This document shows, piece after piece, positions 11,490 through 22,700 of a DNA stretch of 64,000 nt. Both the position numbers and the translations under genes were made by a program. The stretch lies in the NCBI GenBank assembly GCA_014529385.2, contig CM043942.1:19233991-19297990 (forward strand). Reading direction: 5' to 3'. The notes beneath the pieces were generated by a model, which saw only the letters and a program-made list of their open reading frames with translations, had not been told where the DNA came from and did not search any database. This DNA comes from Adiantum capillus-veneris (Eukaryota; Streptophyta; Polypodiopsida; Polypodiales; Pteridaceae). Position 1 is the stretch's first letter; each line of letters starts with the position of its first letter.

Positions 11490-12582
11490 GTTAGTATTGC
11501 AGTTTCAAGTTATGCATCATTGCATATGCGATACCATAGAAATATATTATTTACCTTGTGAAAAGAAAACACGGACCAAAACCAACGGGTCTAACCCCAA
11601 GAAACTCGGCATATGTTTGACAAGTAGGAAAAAATGTCTTGTTAAACTGGTTGGTATAGGAAAGAATATTTGTCCAAAACCTTCGGTATGGTTTCTTTCA
11701 AGTCTCTCTACTTACTAGCGCTGGCATTATGTGGCAGTTGTTGCCGAGGCGTGAGATGACACCGAGGATGGCACCGTTGATGCTGTGGTGGGACTACACC
11801 CAGATTAGCCTAGTTGGATACTACAGTTTTGTTTTTCCATGGCGTGAGGATGACGCTCAGATTGGCACCACTGTTGCTGTGGCGAGAGTACGTCCAGATT
11901 AGCACAACGAGTACTGATCGAGCGGTATGGGACGCTTGGGATGACAAGGGTTTTTATAAATAATGTATATATCGATCGGACATAATAGCACCAGTAGAGA
12001 TTCTTAAGTGAACCTAATCCAAGGGTTGTTGGTTTAAAATTAGACGACTTCTTGTTTGACTATTGTTTGTAATACTTTTTGAAGGGTTGTTTTAATGAAC
12101 GAGTATCATAAACAAAGAAAAGGAACATGTATGTTTAAACAGTGTGGTAGTAATTAGATAACAAAAAAAGGGTGAGTGCGGTGTGGAAAGTGGGAGAATG
12201 ATAACCTCATGTTATCATTCTATGGACGGGTGGACCCGATGAGCCGGGTAACTTTCCAACGCTAGAAACTACTTTTTTATAGTCATAAATCTTAAAAGAG
12301 ACAAACCTTGGCGGTTGTGCTTCTGAAAACATGGGGAAAAAAGCGCACAGGTTGGTCACTCTATGATTTATACCTTTAGGTATAATTGATTATAGATAGT
12401 TTTTAGATAGGGTTATGATGGTAACACTCCGCCATATGAGATAGGATCAATCCTTCACTAACGGTTCATGCTCGTGGCTACGTAGTAGCTAAGGCAATGT
12501 CCGTTGGTTTTTCTTTCTCAGGATTGGAGACTATCAAAGGTACTCCCCTCCTCTCGATAAGGGGCATGGACCTCACAAAACC

Positions 12583-13100
12583 ATTCATGACTCACCGTGA
12601 CATGAAATATAGCACTCACATCTAGTATCCAATACAAAGGTAATGAGTGATCAAAAACCAACATAATAAAGTCAGGGGTAAACATGGAAGAAACATTGAT
12701 ATCTTCGTCATGCGTAGCCACATATGCTACATTTGCTCCCACCGCATCCAAAGTGATAGAATCCCTCCTGCATTGTCTCTTGTGCTATCTCATCCACTAA
12801 AAATTACACCTATGTACATGCCCTATGTGACCACAATTCCAGCACACAACATCTCTATGTCTACAAGATTTTTCTTTGACTATAGGCATCTCTCTAGAAT
12901 CATTTGTGCCAAAAGCATTGCACAATCTTTGCCATAAATCTCTAGCTATACATGCATCCAAACCAATGCGATAGACAGACTCACCAAGGTGTAACATGAT
13001 CAAACATGAAATCTCATCCAATTTCTCTTACTCATCATCAATCATAGACTCTAGCCTAGCATCCATGCCATGTAGTAGAAACACTTGGCCCAATTGAGTC
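12583..13100 (-). pseudogene. Ty1/copia gag and start of protease
   Basis: On the minus strand, ARDLWQRLCNAFGTN is followed by the zinc knuckle CWNCGHIGHVHRC (CX2CX4HX4C intact). After that come PLYWILDVSAIFHVT and SHEWF at the Gypsy1 target site. The last is the copia protease start, where WILDSGAS is usual. The catalytic triad reads D-V-S, so the enzyme was dead or has decayed. A stop separates knuckle and protease. The frame continues at 5477 beyond Gypsy1. Confidence 0.82.
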
Positions 13101-14724
13101 AATGCATCATGCATATCTCCTTTCCAATGCTCAAAATTTTGAATCATCAAACCTTGTATGGAAAAGCATAAACCATGACAATGATGTACATGCCAAATCC
13201 ATGGAAACCTGTGACAAGATCAAGCACAAATTGATCAACAGACAATAGCCAAAGCTTGGCTAGCTCATACACCAAGCACTGCCAAAATTCAACATAAGCT
13301 GGCATAAGCTCTCTAAGAGGACTGTCAACAAATATGGCGATCAATGTAACAAAACAAGTGATCAAAACCGCTCAAATGATGCAAAAAAAAAACCACTCTA
13401 ATCCAAGAGAACTATGTACTATGTGATAATTAATGAATCTATCATCAACAATCTCCTTCCTGAAGAGATTACCGCATACATGTCAAATGACATAATCTGG
13501 TGAGCAAACAATCTCACAATGTGATGCCAAATCACTATAGCAAAGCAACCACTGAGTGCCAAAATGCAATCAAAGCACGCCTGCAAACCATGAGCATAAA
13601 CAAATACACTAAAAAATTCGGTAAAGTTTTGACAGTATCTTGGCTATCTAACCATAATAACCATACATGCCATAAATATGCTCAAAACCATGAGCAAATC
13701 ATGCCCAAAATTCACACTCAAGCATAGATGAGTTCCAAAGTCCCAACTCTCTAGACGTGGAAAACAATCCTATAATCCAAAACACAAAGTACATCGACCA
13801 CACTTTGCAAGCGAGGCATATAGTAGCATAAACTTGGATGCAAACCAACCAAAATATGGCACAAATTGATGCTCAAAATAGCTAAAAATCAGTCCACATA
13901 TGGCATTGCAAAGCAAAGAATATCATCCACCAAAAAGTACACATCATGTGCATCCACATGGCAATACAAACGAGCATCAAGCATGCACCAAATGTGTATC
14001 AAATGAGCATCCAAATTAGCTAGTTTAGCTTGCAATCATGCTAGAAATTCTTACAAAACTCTCTGCAAATCCGTGTACCACACTTTTCAAAATATGCTCA
14101 ATCGCACAAGTCAATGCACATTATCTATGATGAATCCACTCTTGAATCCTGAGAGTCCACAAGATGTTCTCAGTGTGTGCACATGAATTTGCTGAAATTC
14201 TTAGCCCACACTTTGAGAGCAAAACATTAATGCACAAAAAAAGAGAACAAAAAAGCTCAATTTAAGCTCTCCGTAATCACCACAGTATGTATACATGACT
14301 CGCACATTATTTTGCAACTTCCCTAACACCTTGCAGCCGGTCAACCTATATCTCTCCAACCTCGAGAATTTGTAGAAATTTCTTTATGCAAAGTTGGAGA
14401 TCTCAAAAAAATGGTTGAAATTGTGAAAATGGGCATGAAATGAGTTGTTTTTACAGGTCAAAAAATAGATCTGTAAAAATATGCAACTGTGTATCCTATA
14501 CCTGCAACTAATCTGCCAAATGTACAAGAACATCGGTGCTGAATTTGGAAAAACTTGCAGCTAGAAAGTTGTAGACCATAGCGTTTCTAATAAGGACCAC
14601 ACGAGACAAGTTGAAATTTGATATTTTTCTCATCTAAACTCTGCTGCAAAAACAGTGCTAAAAATTTCACACCTTCACTGCAATCTTTACTACAATGTTG
14701 CCATGCTCTCTGCGCTCGCCATGC
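13101..14724 (-). other. Copia leader and N-terminal gag region, no open frame
   Basis: AT-rich DNA between the primer site and the gag fragment. Open frames on both strands are short and unrecognised. The length is greater than a normal copia leader, so it may contain decayed gag or another insertion. Confidence 0.35.
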
Positions 14725-14736
14725 GCTCTAATACCA
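14725..14736 (-). promoter_or_regulatory. Copia primer-binding site (tRNA-iMet)
   Basis: The minus strand reads TGGTATTAGAGC, one transition from the standard TGGTATCAGAGC, two bases inside the LTR end. It fixes the strand of the copia element. Confidence 0.8.
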
Positions 14737-14738
14737 AT

Positions 14739-14910
14739 TGAAGTGCACAAGCACGAGCGTGTGTGAGTGTGCGCAGTATGGAGAAGAGAAGAGAAGAGGA
14801 GACTTGTGTTTGCAGGAGATAAAACTCACTATCAACATGTGAGTCCCCTTATTCTATTACGTACATAATGAATAAGTATAGTGGATGGGGACCTGGCCTA
14901 ACCGACCACA
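14739..14910 (-). repeat. Copia 5' LTR, about 172 bp
   Basis: On the minus strand it starts TGTGGTCGG at 14910 and ends GCACTTCA at 14739, two bases from the primer site. No second copy remains, so the outer boundary rests on the TG start and on Ty3 sequence resuming at 14911. Confidence 0.6.
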
Positions 14911-15640
14911 TGGGTCTTTACCCAATATTATAGATATGCTTTACATCTTGATCTACTTCATTTCTTTTAGCAACAGGTAAATTTTTTGGAAAATCCTTAG
15001 GAAAAACATCTTTAAATTCCTCCAAAAAGACTTTCAAAACACTTTCATAATCATTACAAAAAGACAAAGATAAGTAAGAAATGGGATCTTTCATTTCCAC
15101 ATCATAGTTCTATTAACAACAAATTGACACCAAAGCATATATACATAACAATACCTTCTACTTATACAAGCTTTTGAGACTCAAAGGAACATTTGAAAGG
15201 ACATTTTTGTACATCACACTCACCTTATATAACAAAGCTTTTACCTTCTTTTTAAAAATCTAGTGAGTTTTGCTCGTAACTGCATTTCAAAGAAGGTCCG
15301 AATCCCCACAACCATTCCCTTTTCAAAACCAAGTCTAGGCTACAAGATTCATATTCATAATTTGGAAATCAAGCATGTTCTTATACCCTTGTATATCAAC
15401 TTCCAAATTGAATAGCAATGTATCATATATCTTTTTGTCTTCACAATGCATCATGGAGATGACATATTGGTGAGCACTTCATTGTTGAGAAAGATTTAGT
15501 TTCTTGACAAGAGTATAGTTCACAAAGCTATGTGTGGCAGAGTCATCTATCATGACCATGACCCTTTTCCCATTCACAAATCAATGCATTTTCACCAACT
15601 CATGTTGACCAAAACTTGATCTCCACATTCTTGTTGGAAA
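14911..15640 (-). pseudogene. Ty3/gypsy remnant: protease and protease-RT linker
   Basis: About 15577-15478 on the minus strand reads VMVMIDDSATHSFV, a retropepsin active site where DSG is expected (here D-D-S). The segment 15100-14918 reads FLEEFKDVFPKDFPKNLP, the conserved lead-in to the RT domain. Stops interrupt it (for example after KLNLSQQ). It is the upstream half of the RT fragment at 4268-4552. Confidence 0.75.
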
Positions 15641-15835
15641 GCAACAATGATTCTTTTTGTCCTCATGCAAAAATTCTATGAATTTATACTTTTCATTACC
15701 ATTTATCTAAAGTGTTTACACCACATGGATTTGCCTATCTTTATGACTCTTGTTAGGACTTCTATCCTCTATATTGTAAAAGGTGCAAACTTCATGGACG
15801 ATGGTGTAAAACACACATACATATTATTTTGTGCA

Positions 15836-15840
<5 letters not shown>

Positions 15841-15873
<33 letters not shown>
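15841..15873. repeat. (GT)n microsatellite, about 16 units
   Basis: Perfect GT run. Frames through it give only threonine-histidine or cysteine-valine repeats and are not genes. Confidence 0.95.
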
Positions 15874-15874
<1 letters not shown>

Positions 15875-15884
15875 ATGCGTTGGG

Positions 15885-16160
15885 AAGGTCTTACCACATA
15901 AATAGTGGTACTGTCTAATCCCATGACTCTATGCACATATGCTTCATACATATTGGAGTATTTGAAAACAAGCTTGAAAAGATCTTACCACATTTACTGG
16001 TAGTGTCTAATCCCATGTTCATGCATCTATGCACATATGCTGCAAACAAGCTTGAAAATTTCTTACCAAATTCACTAGTAGTGTCTAATCCCATGTTATT
16101 TCCTCTATGCCCATATGCTGCATACATATTGGACTGTTTGAAAACAAGCTTGAACATTTT
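15885..16160. repeat. Three-unit tandem repeat, about 80-95 bp
   Basis: Each unit has CTTACCA, TAGTGTCTAATCCCATG, CTATGCACATATGCT and AAACAAGCTTGAA. Units differ by internal indels. The open frames on both strands (15915-16388, 15931-16248) simply reflect the repeat. Confidence 0.75.
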
Positions 16161-16504
16161 TACATGGCTTAGAGATTTGGTAATCTCAAGATTAGGTCTT
16201 GCATACATTATTATTTTTGGGGAAACTTGTTGTCTATATGCTGGGTGAAAGCTCCGATAAAGCTTGCAAAAAATTCCTCTTGGGAAGAGGGTGAAGGTAT
16301 GAAGGCTTTTGTTTGTAGTTTTGTGGGACTGATCTCCTACAATGCCTTGTTGCAAGAAGCCAAAATCTTTGCAAAGAAGCGGGAACATGGGAAAGCAATC
16401 TTGGAAGGCCTTATGTGGTTGAGGCTAACCACCTAGGTGGGAATCCATTCTTGCAAACCCAAAGGGTTATGTTGTGGATTTAATTACCTTGGGTGGGTCG
16501 ATGA
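16161..16504. other. Flank of Gypsy2, no supported gene
   Basis: Nothing recognisable. The last five bases (GATGA, 16500-16504) are the target site duplicated by Gypsy2. Confidence 0.4.
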
Positions 16505-17155
16505 TGTAAGGTCTCTGACCCCGATCAAAAGAGCACCATTGTACCATGAAATGAACATAATGGAATAAGTTACTAATTTTTGTAGTTTTCCAAATTCTAT
16601 CAGTGCCATGATGTTCAGAATTTTTAAAAGCTTCGAAATGTGAATTAAAATATTTTTTGTAAAAAATTTCCAAAAATAGAAAGTTTTTGGTTGCCCGACC
16701 CGTCTAGTTTTGACCGTCTCGAAAAACTGCACCCGTACCCCGAATTTGAAAAAAATGCATTTTCGGACCCCGAGACTGCTAAATATGGCAGGTACTCGGC
16801 CTAGTACGTCTTAGTTTGAGCTCCGTATAGCAATTTACGGCGTCAAAATCCGACTCGTATGGGCCGTTTTAGCTTAAAATCAATTTTTCCAAAAATTGAG
16901 CGGGGAGGCACCGGGGGCCCGGGACTGTGTGGGAACATGTTCCAGGCCACTCCAGACCAGCTTTAGCAGCTAGGGGGCGCCCTCTTGCCTTGTGGGAGTC
17001 TTTGGGAAGTTTCCAAGCTTGCAACTAAGTGTGAGAACCAGTTAACTAAACCAACTGGACACTTGGTGGGTAGGCAACTAGACTTGCCATGCAAGGACGG
17101 AGTGCTCACTCAGATGCTTATAGCAGCACAAATCGATTTTCAGCTTGTAGGAGCC

Positions 17156-17163
17156 TATTTAAA
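17156..17163 (+). promoter_or_regulatory. Possible TATA box in Gypsy2 5' LTR
   Basis: TATTTAAA in GGAGCCTATTTAAAGACC, just before the (CA)n tract. The 3' LTR copy is at 24683-24690. Weaker match than in Gypsy1. Confidence 0.5.
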
Positions 17164-17167
17164 GACC

Positions 17168-17168
17168 T

Positions 17169-17194
<26 letters not shown>
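17168..17194. repeat. (CA)n microsatellite in Gypsy2 LTR
   Basis: About 13 CA units directly after the putative TATA box. The matching tract in the 3' LTR (24697-24720) is slightly shorter. Confidence 0.9.
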
Positions 17195-17199
<5 letters not shown>

Positions 17200-18121
17200 T
17201 GCTCACACACACACCGAGTACATGCACACCTCGGGGAGGTGCTGCCGGTACACACACCTTTTGAAGAAGAAGCAAGGAGGGAGGTGCTGTCGAATTCTCG
17301 CCTCAAGAAGCTCGTTTAGATCGTAGAATTGAGAAGATTATCAGCCCTTAATCACGGTAACCACGGTTTAATTAATGCCTTCTGTAAATTCTTTTCATGA
17401 CCATCTAAACTCCTCGTCTATTATGCTTATTCCTAGTCATAATTCTCTATAATTACTCTCTAATTTCTCCTTAACCATATTCTATTATGCAATCATCATC
17501 CCATAGCTGAATTATCAGCCATTCATCACTCTTGATTAATGATTAAGTGCATGATTATTAGAATTTTCTCTCTCTAGGTAGCATAGTAATTAATCGATAA
17601 GCCGGTAATTGTGTAGATTGATGAGAATCACTCTTTCTGTCACTCATCAATATTGTAGCTAAATTAAATTCATTTCTCTTATGCATTAGGATGTAATTAA
17701 GGGAAAATTAATCCGTCATTAAGTCTCTAAGAGTTGACTTTTCTTACACCTATGCATAAGGTGAATCTACACCATCTATTTGCTAGGAAAGAGATTAATC
17801 ATACTTAATTCATCTCTCTGGTAATTCCGTTAGTGAAATCCTATTATTCTTAATCATGTCATAATTGCACACGTTTAGTTGGGAATGAACATATCCCCAA
17901 ACATGTTGGATAAATCCGACGGAAACCTCGGCATTGAATTCATTGTACATTAAGTTCTAAAGTAGGAAGGAAATGATTGATGGGTATGCTGGTTGCAATA
18001 GGAAAGAATGTCTGCTAGGGAAAATTTAGCTCGACATGTTCATCTTATTTCCAATGCTGAATTAGTTCTGACCCCCCTACTGATCATAGGGGGCAGAGTT
18101 CCTCATGAAGGGCTCTTGAAT

Positions 18122-18236
18122 CCACGACTTGCTTTTTATGTGGTGGATACCCACGACTTGCTTTCTATGCGGTGGGAACCCACGTCTTGCTTTCTATGCG
18201 GTGGGAGTGTCCATGACGTGCTTTCTATGCGGTGAA
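18122..18236 (+). repeat. LTR minisatellite, four units of about 30 bp (5' LTR)
   Basis: Units contain CCCACGACTTGCTTTCTATG and GCGGTGGGA variants. The same array lies at 25997-26113 in the 3' LTR. It falls downstream of the LTR exon position, inside the predicted intron. Confidence 0.8.
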
Positions 18237-18911
18237 CATACCTAGTTGTATGGGCAGCTAGGAGACAACGGGAGGAGTGAACTCTCGCTAGAGGGGGGAT
18301 GTTGTACCTCCAGAACATTGGAATTTTAATGAATAATTTTGAGTAGAAGTTTTACTAGAATACTATCTTGGTGTTGTTTGCAATACTGGTTGAAGGGCTG
18401 TCTTAACGAACAATGTGCTTCGGAATTAAAACAAGGAATGTTTATGTTGAACAACCTTTGCGGTAGTAATTAGGTCACACAAGGAAGTGTGAGTGTGGGG
18501 GTGGAAAGTGGGGGCTTGGCTCAGGTTGCCAATGCCTATGAGATGGGTGGTCCCGATTGGTCGGGAACTCTCTATCCCCATAGTGCTTACTTCCATATTA
18601 GTAATACTCATTGCCCCTAGAGTGGTGAAATCTCGACGGTACGTGCCTCTGAAACATAGGGAAAAAGGCTCTCGGGGTTTCTCTCCTCTTGGAAGGTGGG
18701 TGTTAGGATCGCTAGATAGTTTAGGTACGCTTCCCCTGCGAGGTGGAGTTAGATCTCCTTGCTAGTAGGCTCGAACTCGACTCACTTGTGATGAGAGATC
18801 GTCCGCTAGTCGAACCTTGAACCATTTTGTGTGCTTCCGCAATAGATCTAGTGGCCACCAGGTTCACCATCAAATCCGCTGGTTGAGACGGCGGGGTGGG
18901 GACCTCACACT

Positions 18912-18924
18912 TGGTATCAGAGCC
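18912..18924 (+). promoter_or_regulatory. Gypsy2 primer-binding site (tRNA-iMet)
   Basis: TGGTATCAGAGCC, a perfect match to the usual initiator-Met primer site, two bases after the LTR end. Confidence 0.92.
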
Positions 18925-19024
18925 TAGGTTAGGCTGGGAAATAAAGTCGTACTGTTTGAATATTTAAATAAGGAACTGAAAGTATATAGGTAGTTGATCC
19001 GAATTCCTTGCATTGGTGTTGCAG

Positions 19025-19528
19025 GAAGACTCCGTGCTCGAATATCGGAAGTTCCAAGTGTTTGAGCTTATTTATGAGCAAGCTCGAAGATCCCCAGTTT
19101 ACCAGTTCAGGCAAGATGTCATGGAGATAATGATGAAGGCTAATACGCCACACTCCACTCGCATTGATAAAGGATGGGAACTTGATTGGCCATTTCCAGG
19201 AGGGGTTTACTACATCAACGCTCGGAAGCTAGGATGCTTGGCTACCGATTTGAAGAAGATATGTTGGGGAGAAGAGTTGAGGGTAGTAGAGATATTCTAC
19301 TTGGTGCCTACACGATTGGACCAGACTGTCTCAGACGACACCAATCAAACCCTCAACAACTGGCTCTTGGAGAAGGTCACCAATGTGATCCCAGCAAACA
19401 GAGTCAAAACCTTTGGAGTACCAAAAGAGGAGTTCCGGCTTCATATCTTAGTTTATTATCCACTCAAGAATGAGTATAGGAACTATTTCACGAACGAAGT
19501 AGTGCATCGTGTGAATACCATCTCCTAG
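19025..19528 (+). CDS. Accessory ORF0 between primer site and gag of Gypsy2
   Basis: The frame starts after acceptor TTGCAG (19019-19024) and gives 167 codons without a stop, ending TAG at 19526-19528. There is no ATG at its start, so it probably depends on the LTR exon. That exon ends in phase 0 and joins in frame (MEE to EDSVLEYRKF). The protein is mixed charged with an aromatic centre (WELDWPFPGGVYYINARKLG) and a YYPLKNEYRNYF tail. I see no zinc finger, membrane segment or known domain. Some Tat/Ogre elements carry an extra ORF at this site, but this is a chromovirus. It lacks nonsense codons while gag-pol has six. The function is unknown. Confidence 0.6.
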   Translation, partial: EDSVLEYRKFQVFELIYEQARRSPVYQFRQDVMEIMMKANTPHSTRIDKGWELDWPFPGGVYYINARKLGCLATDLKKICWGEELRVVEIFYLVPTRLDQTVSDDTNQTLNNWLLEKVTNVIPANRVKTFGVPKEEFRLHILVYYPLKNEYRNYFTNEVVHRVNTIS

Positions 19529-19607
19529 GCGTATGTCATACGCAATCCATAAAGCCATGTAATAAGCTGATCATCAGTTATCCTAAACCTTGAGGGGTTT
19601 CAATTGT

Positions 19608-19627
19608 AATAAATTTTCATCAATAAA
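19608..19627 (+). promoter_or_regulatory. Two candidate polyadenylation signals after ORF0
   Basis: AATAAA occurs at 19608-19613 and 19622-19627, 80-100 bp after the ORF0 stop, followed by a GT/T-rich stretch. They would allow a short transcript carrying only ORF0. Confidence 0.4.
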
Positions 19628-19747
19628 GTGCTCTTTGTCTCTGAATCTTCGTCTCTTGATAAAGTGGAATTTTGAAATTTTATTAAAGTCTCGTGTCTAT
19701 TTTGAAATCCAAGTAATGGTGTCAAGAATTTCGTATAACACATGTAG

Positions 19748-22700
19748 GCACCGCCTGTTGCTCTGTACTCGGCAGCGCAAGAGAAGAAGCTTCTCCTTAA
19801 GCAAGCCCAACCTCCGATCTTTAAGGGCGAGGGGGCAAATGTGGAAAGAGATGCGGAAGTGTGGATGGAAGCCATGGACGACTACTTTGAAGCTGCAGGA
19901 ATCCAACCCGTAAATCAGACCATGCTTGCGATGTTCCGCTTGACTGGCGATGCCAAGATATGGTGGAAGAAACATTGTAGGGATATGGATATTAAGGGAT
20001 CTTCCCAGTCCTGGGAAGACATCAAAGCTACAATAATGGGACGTTATTTACCACCTGCCTATAGAACTTTGAGGATGAATGAATTCTTTTCACTTCGGCA
20101 GCTGAGTTCATCTGTCGAAGAATATTATGCAAAGTTTGTCACTCTTCGGAGATATGATCCTAAGATGACCTTGGAACAACAGGTAGCGAGATTCTGCCAA
20201 GGACTAATTGATCCCTTGAATACTCGGTTGGAAGCTCTCAGACCGACAACACTACAAGATGCCTTGTTGAGGGCCAAACCTCTAGCTCTTGAAGTACAAA
20301 AGGTTAATTAGAACAGGAGGAATCATTGGGCAAAGAGGGCAAGGACAATTGCTTGGAATAATAGACCAGCCAACCAAGCATATGACCAGCGCCCTATTGT
20401 GGCTACCACCACAACCATGGAGTTTCGTGATGTTCGATGCTATGGTTGCGGAGAGCATGGACATTACAGATCCAATTGCCCTAGTAACTTTCAGGCGACC
20501 AACCCCAATGCCATACCCTTGAATACCCATGGGCGTGGCTAAGCTAATGGAAGAGGAGGACGAGGAAGGATGAACAGAGGGCGAGGGCGTGGAGCTACCG
20601 CTAGAGTAAATGCCCCAGTGGTACAACCAACTGTGGGTGACGAAGCAGTGGAGAGAGCAACCCTACATGCTGCAATTGACAATCCCAATGGTTGCGAGCA
20701 ATACGCAGTCATTCATACGCTAGGATCTCTCAGAGGTGAACAAGTTAACTTCCTTATAGATTGTGGTATTACTCTTTCATTTCTTTCGCCCAGATGCATG
20801 AGGAAGCTTAAGCTAGATAAGTACCCAACAAGCAAGCTAGTTGTAGAGTTAGCAAATAGCAAGGAAGTAGTATCTCAACATTCTGCAGGAAAAATCGATT
20901 TTGATTTAGGGGGACACCCAACTTATGCCCAATTTCGAACCCTACCCTTAGGATTCTTTGATGGGATACTAGGGATGGACTGGCTAAAGCAAAATAGGGC
21001 CCACATACATTGTGCACAAGGAAATTTTACCTTTACAGATAACTTGGGTAATTAAGCCTTAATCCAGGGGGGAAATGGGAGACCTAGGGCTACTCTAGTT
21101 AAGGCCAGCAGAGTTTTGAAGGGACTAAGGAAGGGTCAGCAAATTTATGGGGTTAAGCTCAACAAAGTGGACCAATCAGATACCTCGCTTCGACCAAACT
21201 GGTTGAGGGAATATGAGGATGTGTTCCCAGAAGACCTTACGAATCTTCCGCCACATAGAGAGGTAGATCATGAGATTGAAACTATCCCTGGATGTGAACC
21301 TATCTCAAAAAGACCTTATAAGATGTCACTTCTAGAGGCTATCGAACTCAAGGAACAACTTAGACAATTCATTGAGAAAGGATTCATTCAACCCAGTACT
21401 TCTCCTTGGGGTGCTCCAGTTCTTTTTCAGAAGAACAAGGATGGAACCTTAAGGCTATGCATAGATTACCGTGGACTGAACCAGGTAACTGTCAAGAACA
21501 AGTATCCAATTCCAAGGATTGACGAACTCTTGGACAGGCTCCACGGCACCAAAATGTTTACTAAGATTGATCTAAGGTCAGGATATTATCAAATCAGGAT
21601 CAAGGAATCAGATATTCCAAAAACAGCTTTCAATACTAGGTATGGGCACTATGAGTTCACAGTAATGTCTTTTGGTCTAACAAATGCTCCTGCAAGCTTC
21701 AATCCACTTATGCAGGATATTTTCAGACCTTACCTTGATGATTTTGTCTTGGTTTTCTTTGATGACATTCTGATATATTCTAAGAACGAGGAAGATCACG
21801 AAGGACATGTTTGCAAAGTACTTGATCTTCTTCGGGAGCACCAACTTTATGCTAAAGAGAGCACGTGCACTTTTTGCTCACCAAAGGTCAACTATCTTGG
21901 ATTTGTCATATCGGCTGAAGGAATTTCAGTGGACCCAGATAAATTCAAGGACATCGTTGATTGGCCTCAACCATCTACCGTCAGCAAAGTCAAAGGATTT
22001 CTTGGGATAACGGGATGGTACATGATTTTTGTCAAGGACTATGCACGTATTGCTGCACCTTTGACGGAACTCCTAAAGAAAGGAATGAGGATCGAATGGA
22101 AGACCGAGAATGAGTCTAGCTTTGCTAAACTAAAAGAGTTCTTGGTCTCAGCTCCTATTTTAAAGCTTCCAGATTTCAGCAAGGAATTTGAAGTAGCAAC
22201 CGACGCTAGCAAATTTGCTCTAGGTGGAGTTGTTACTCAAGAAGGAAGACCAGTGGCTTATACTTCCCGAAAGCTGAGGTATCATGAGAAGAATTATCCT
22301 ACTCATGATTTGGATCTTTTAGCGGTTATTCACGCGCTGAAGTTATGGAGACATTATCTTCTCGGACACAAGTTTCAGCTGGTTACAGACCACAAGAGCT
22401 TAAAATGGATTTTTACTCAACCTATTCTCAATATGCGACAACGACGATGGATAGAGCTATTACCGGAATATGAACTTGACATAAAGTATAGAACAGGGAA
22501 GGAAAATGCAGTTGCAGATGGTCTTAGCCGAAAATGCTTTCTCGGAGCTATCTCTATTCCAAATAACCCTATCTGGGATAGAATCAAAGAAGCATCTTTA
22601 GTAGATCCAGAATACCAGTGTATAGTATCTCTAGTCCAGCAGAATAAGATGCCTGAAGCTAAAGATTACTCTCTTATGGGAGGATGTCTTTACTACAGAC

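Larger units (their letters stand above)
5478..12577 (+). mobile_element. Ty3 chromovirus Gypsy1, internally deleted
   Basis: The element starts TGTAAGG and ends CCTCACA, flanked by the 5-bp target duplication AAACC at 5473-5477 and 12578-12582. The 5' LTR is cut short at about 7796 and joined directly to the end of the RT domain. By comparison with Gypsy2, about 3.5 kb is missing: the end of the LTR, the primer site, gag, protease and most of RT. RNase H, integrase and chromodomain remain but are frameshifted. LTR divergence at the start is close to 8 percent by eye, so the insertion is old. It lies in the protease region of a copia element. Confidence 0.93.
9844..12577 (+). repeat. Gypsy1 3' LTR, 2734 bp
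   Basis: It is complete from TGTAAGG to CCTCACA and is followed by the target duplication AAACC. It holds a TATA box (10422-10429), the four-unit minisatellite (about 10540-10850) and the LTR exon (11367-11489). Confidence 0.92.
4553..14910 (-). mobile_element. Decayed Ty1/copia retrotransposon interrupted by Gypsy1
   Basis: In transcription order: 5' LTR (14910-14739), tRNA-iMet primer site (14736-14725), leader, gag with zinc knuckle (about 13021-12797), protease (12700 into 12583), Gypsy1 insertion, rest of protease (5477-5225), then a jump to the end of RT (4793-4554). Integrase, most of RT and the 3' LTR are deleted. The copy sits inside an older Ty3 remnant whose pieces flank it on both sides. 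Confidence 0.75.
16505..18909 (+). repeat. Gypsy2 5' LTR, 2405 bp, lacking the exon segment
   Basis: Compared with the 3' LTR it misses the segment corresponding to about 25385-25735, between ATCATGT and ATTGCAC. That segment holds the ATG exon and its splice donor. The block from about 16980 to 17850 is nearly identical to the 3' LTR, while the flanking blocks differ by several percent. Confidence 0.93.

Noticed and set aside
15769-15951. Frames rich in Thr-His or Cys-Val
   Set aside because: They are translations of a (GT)n tract.
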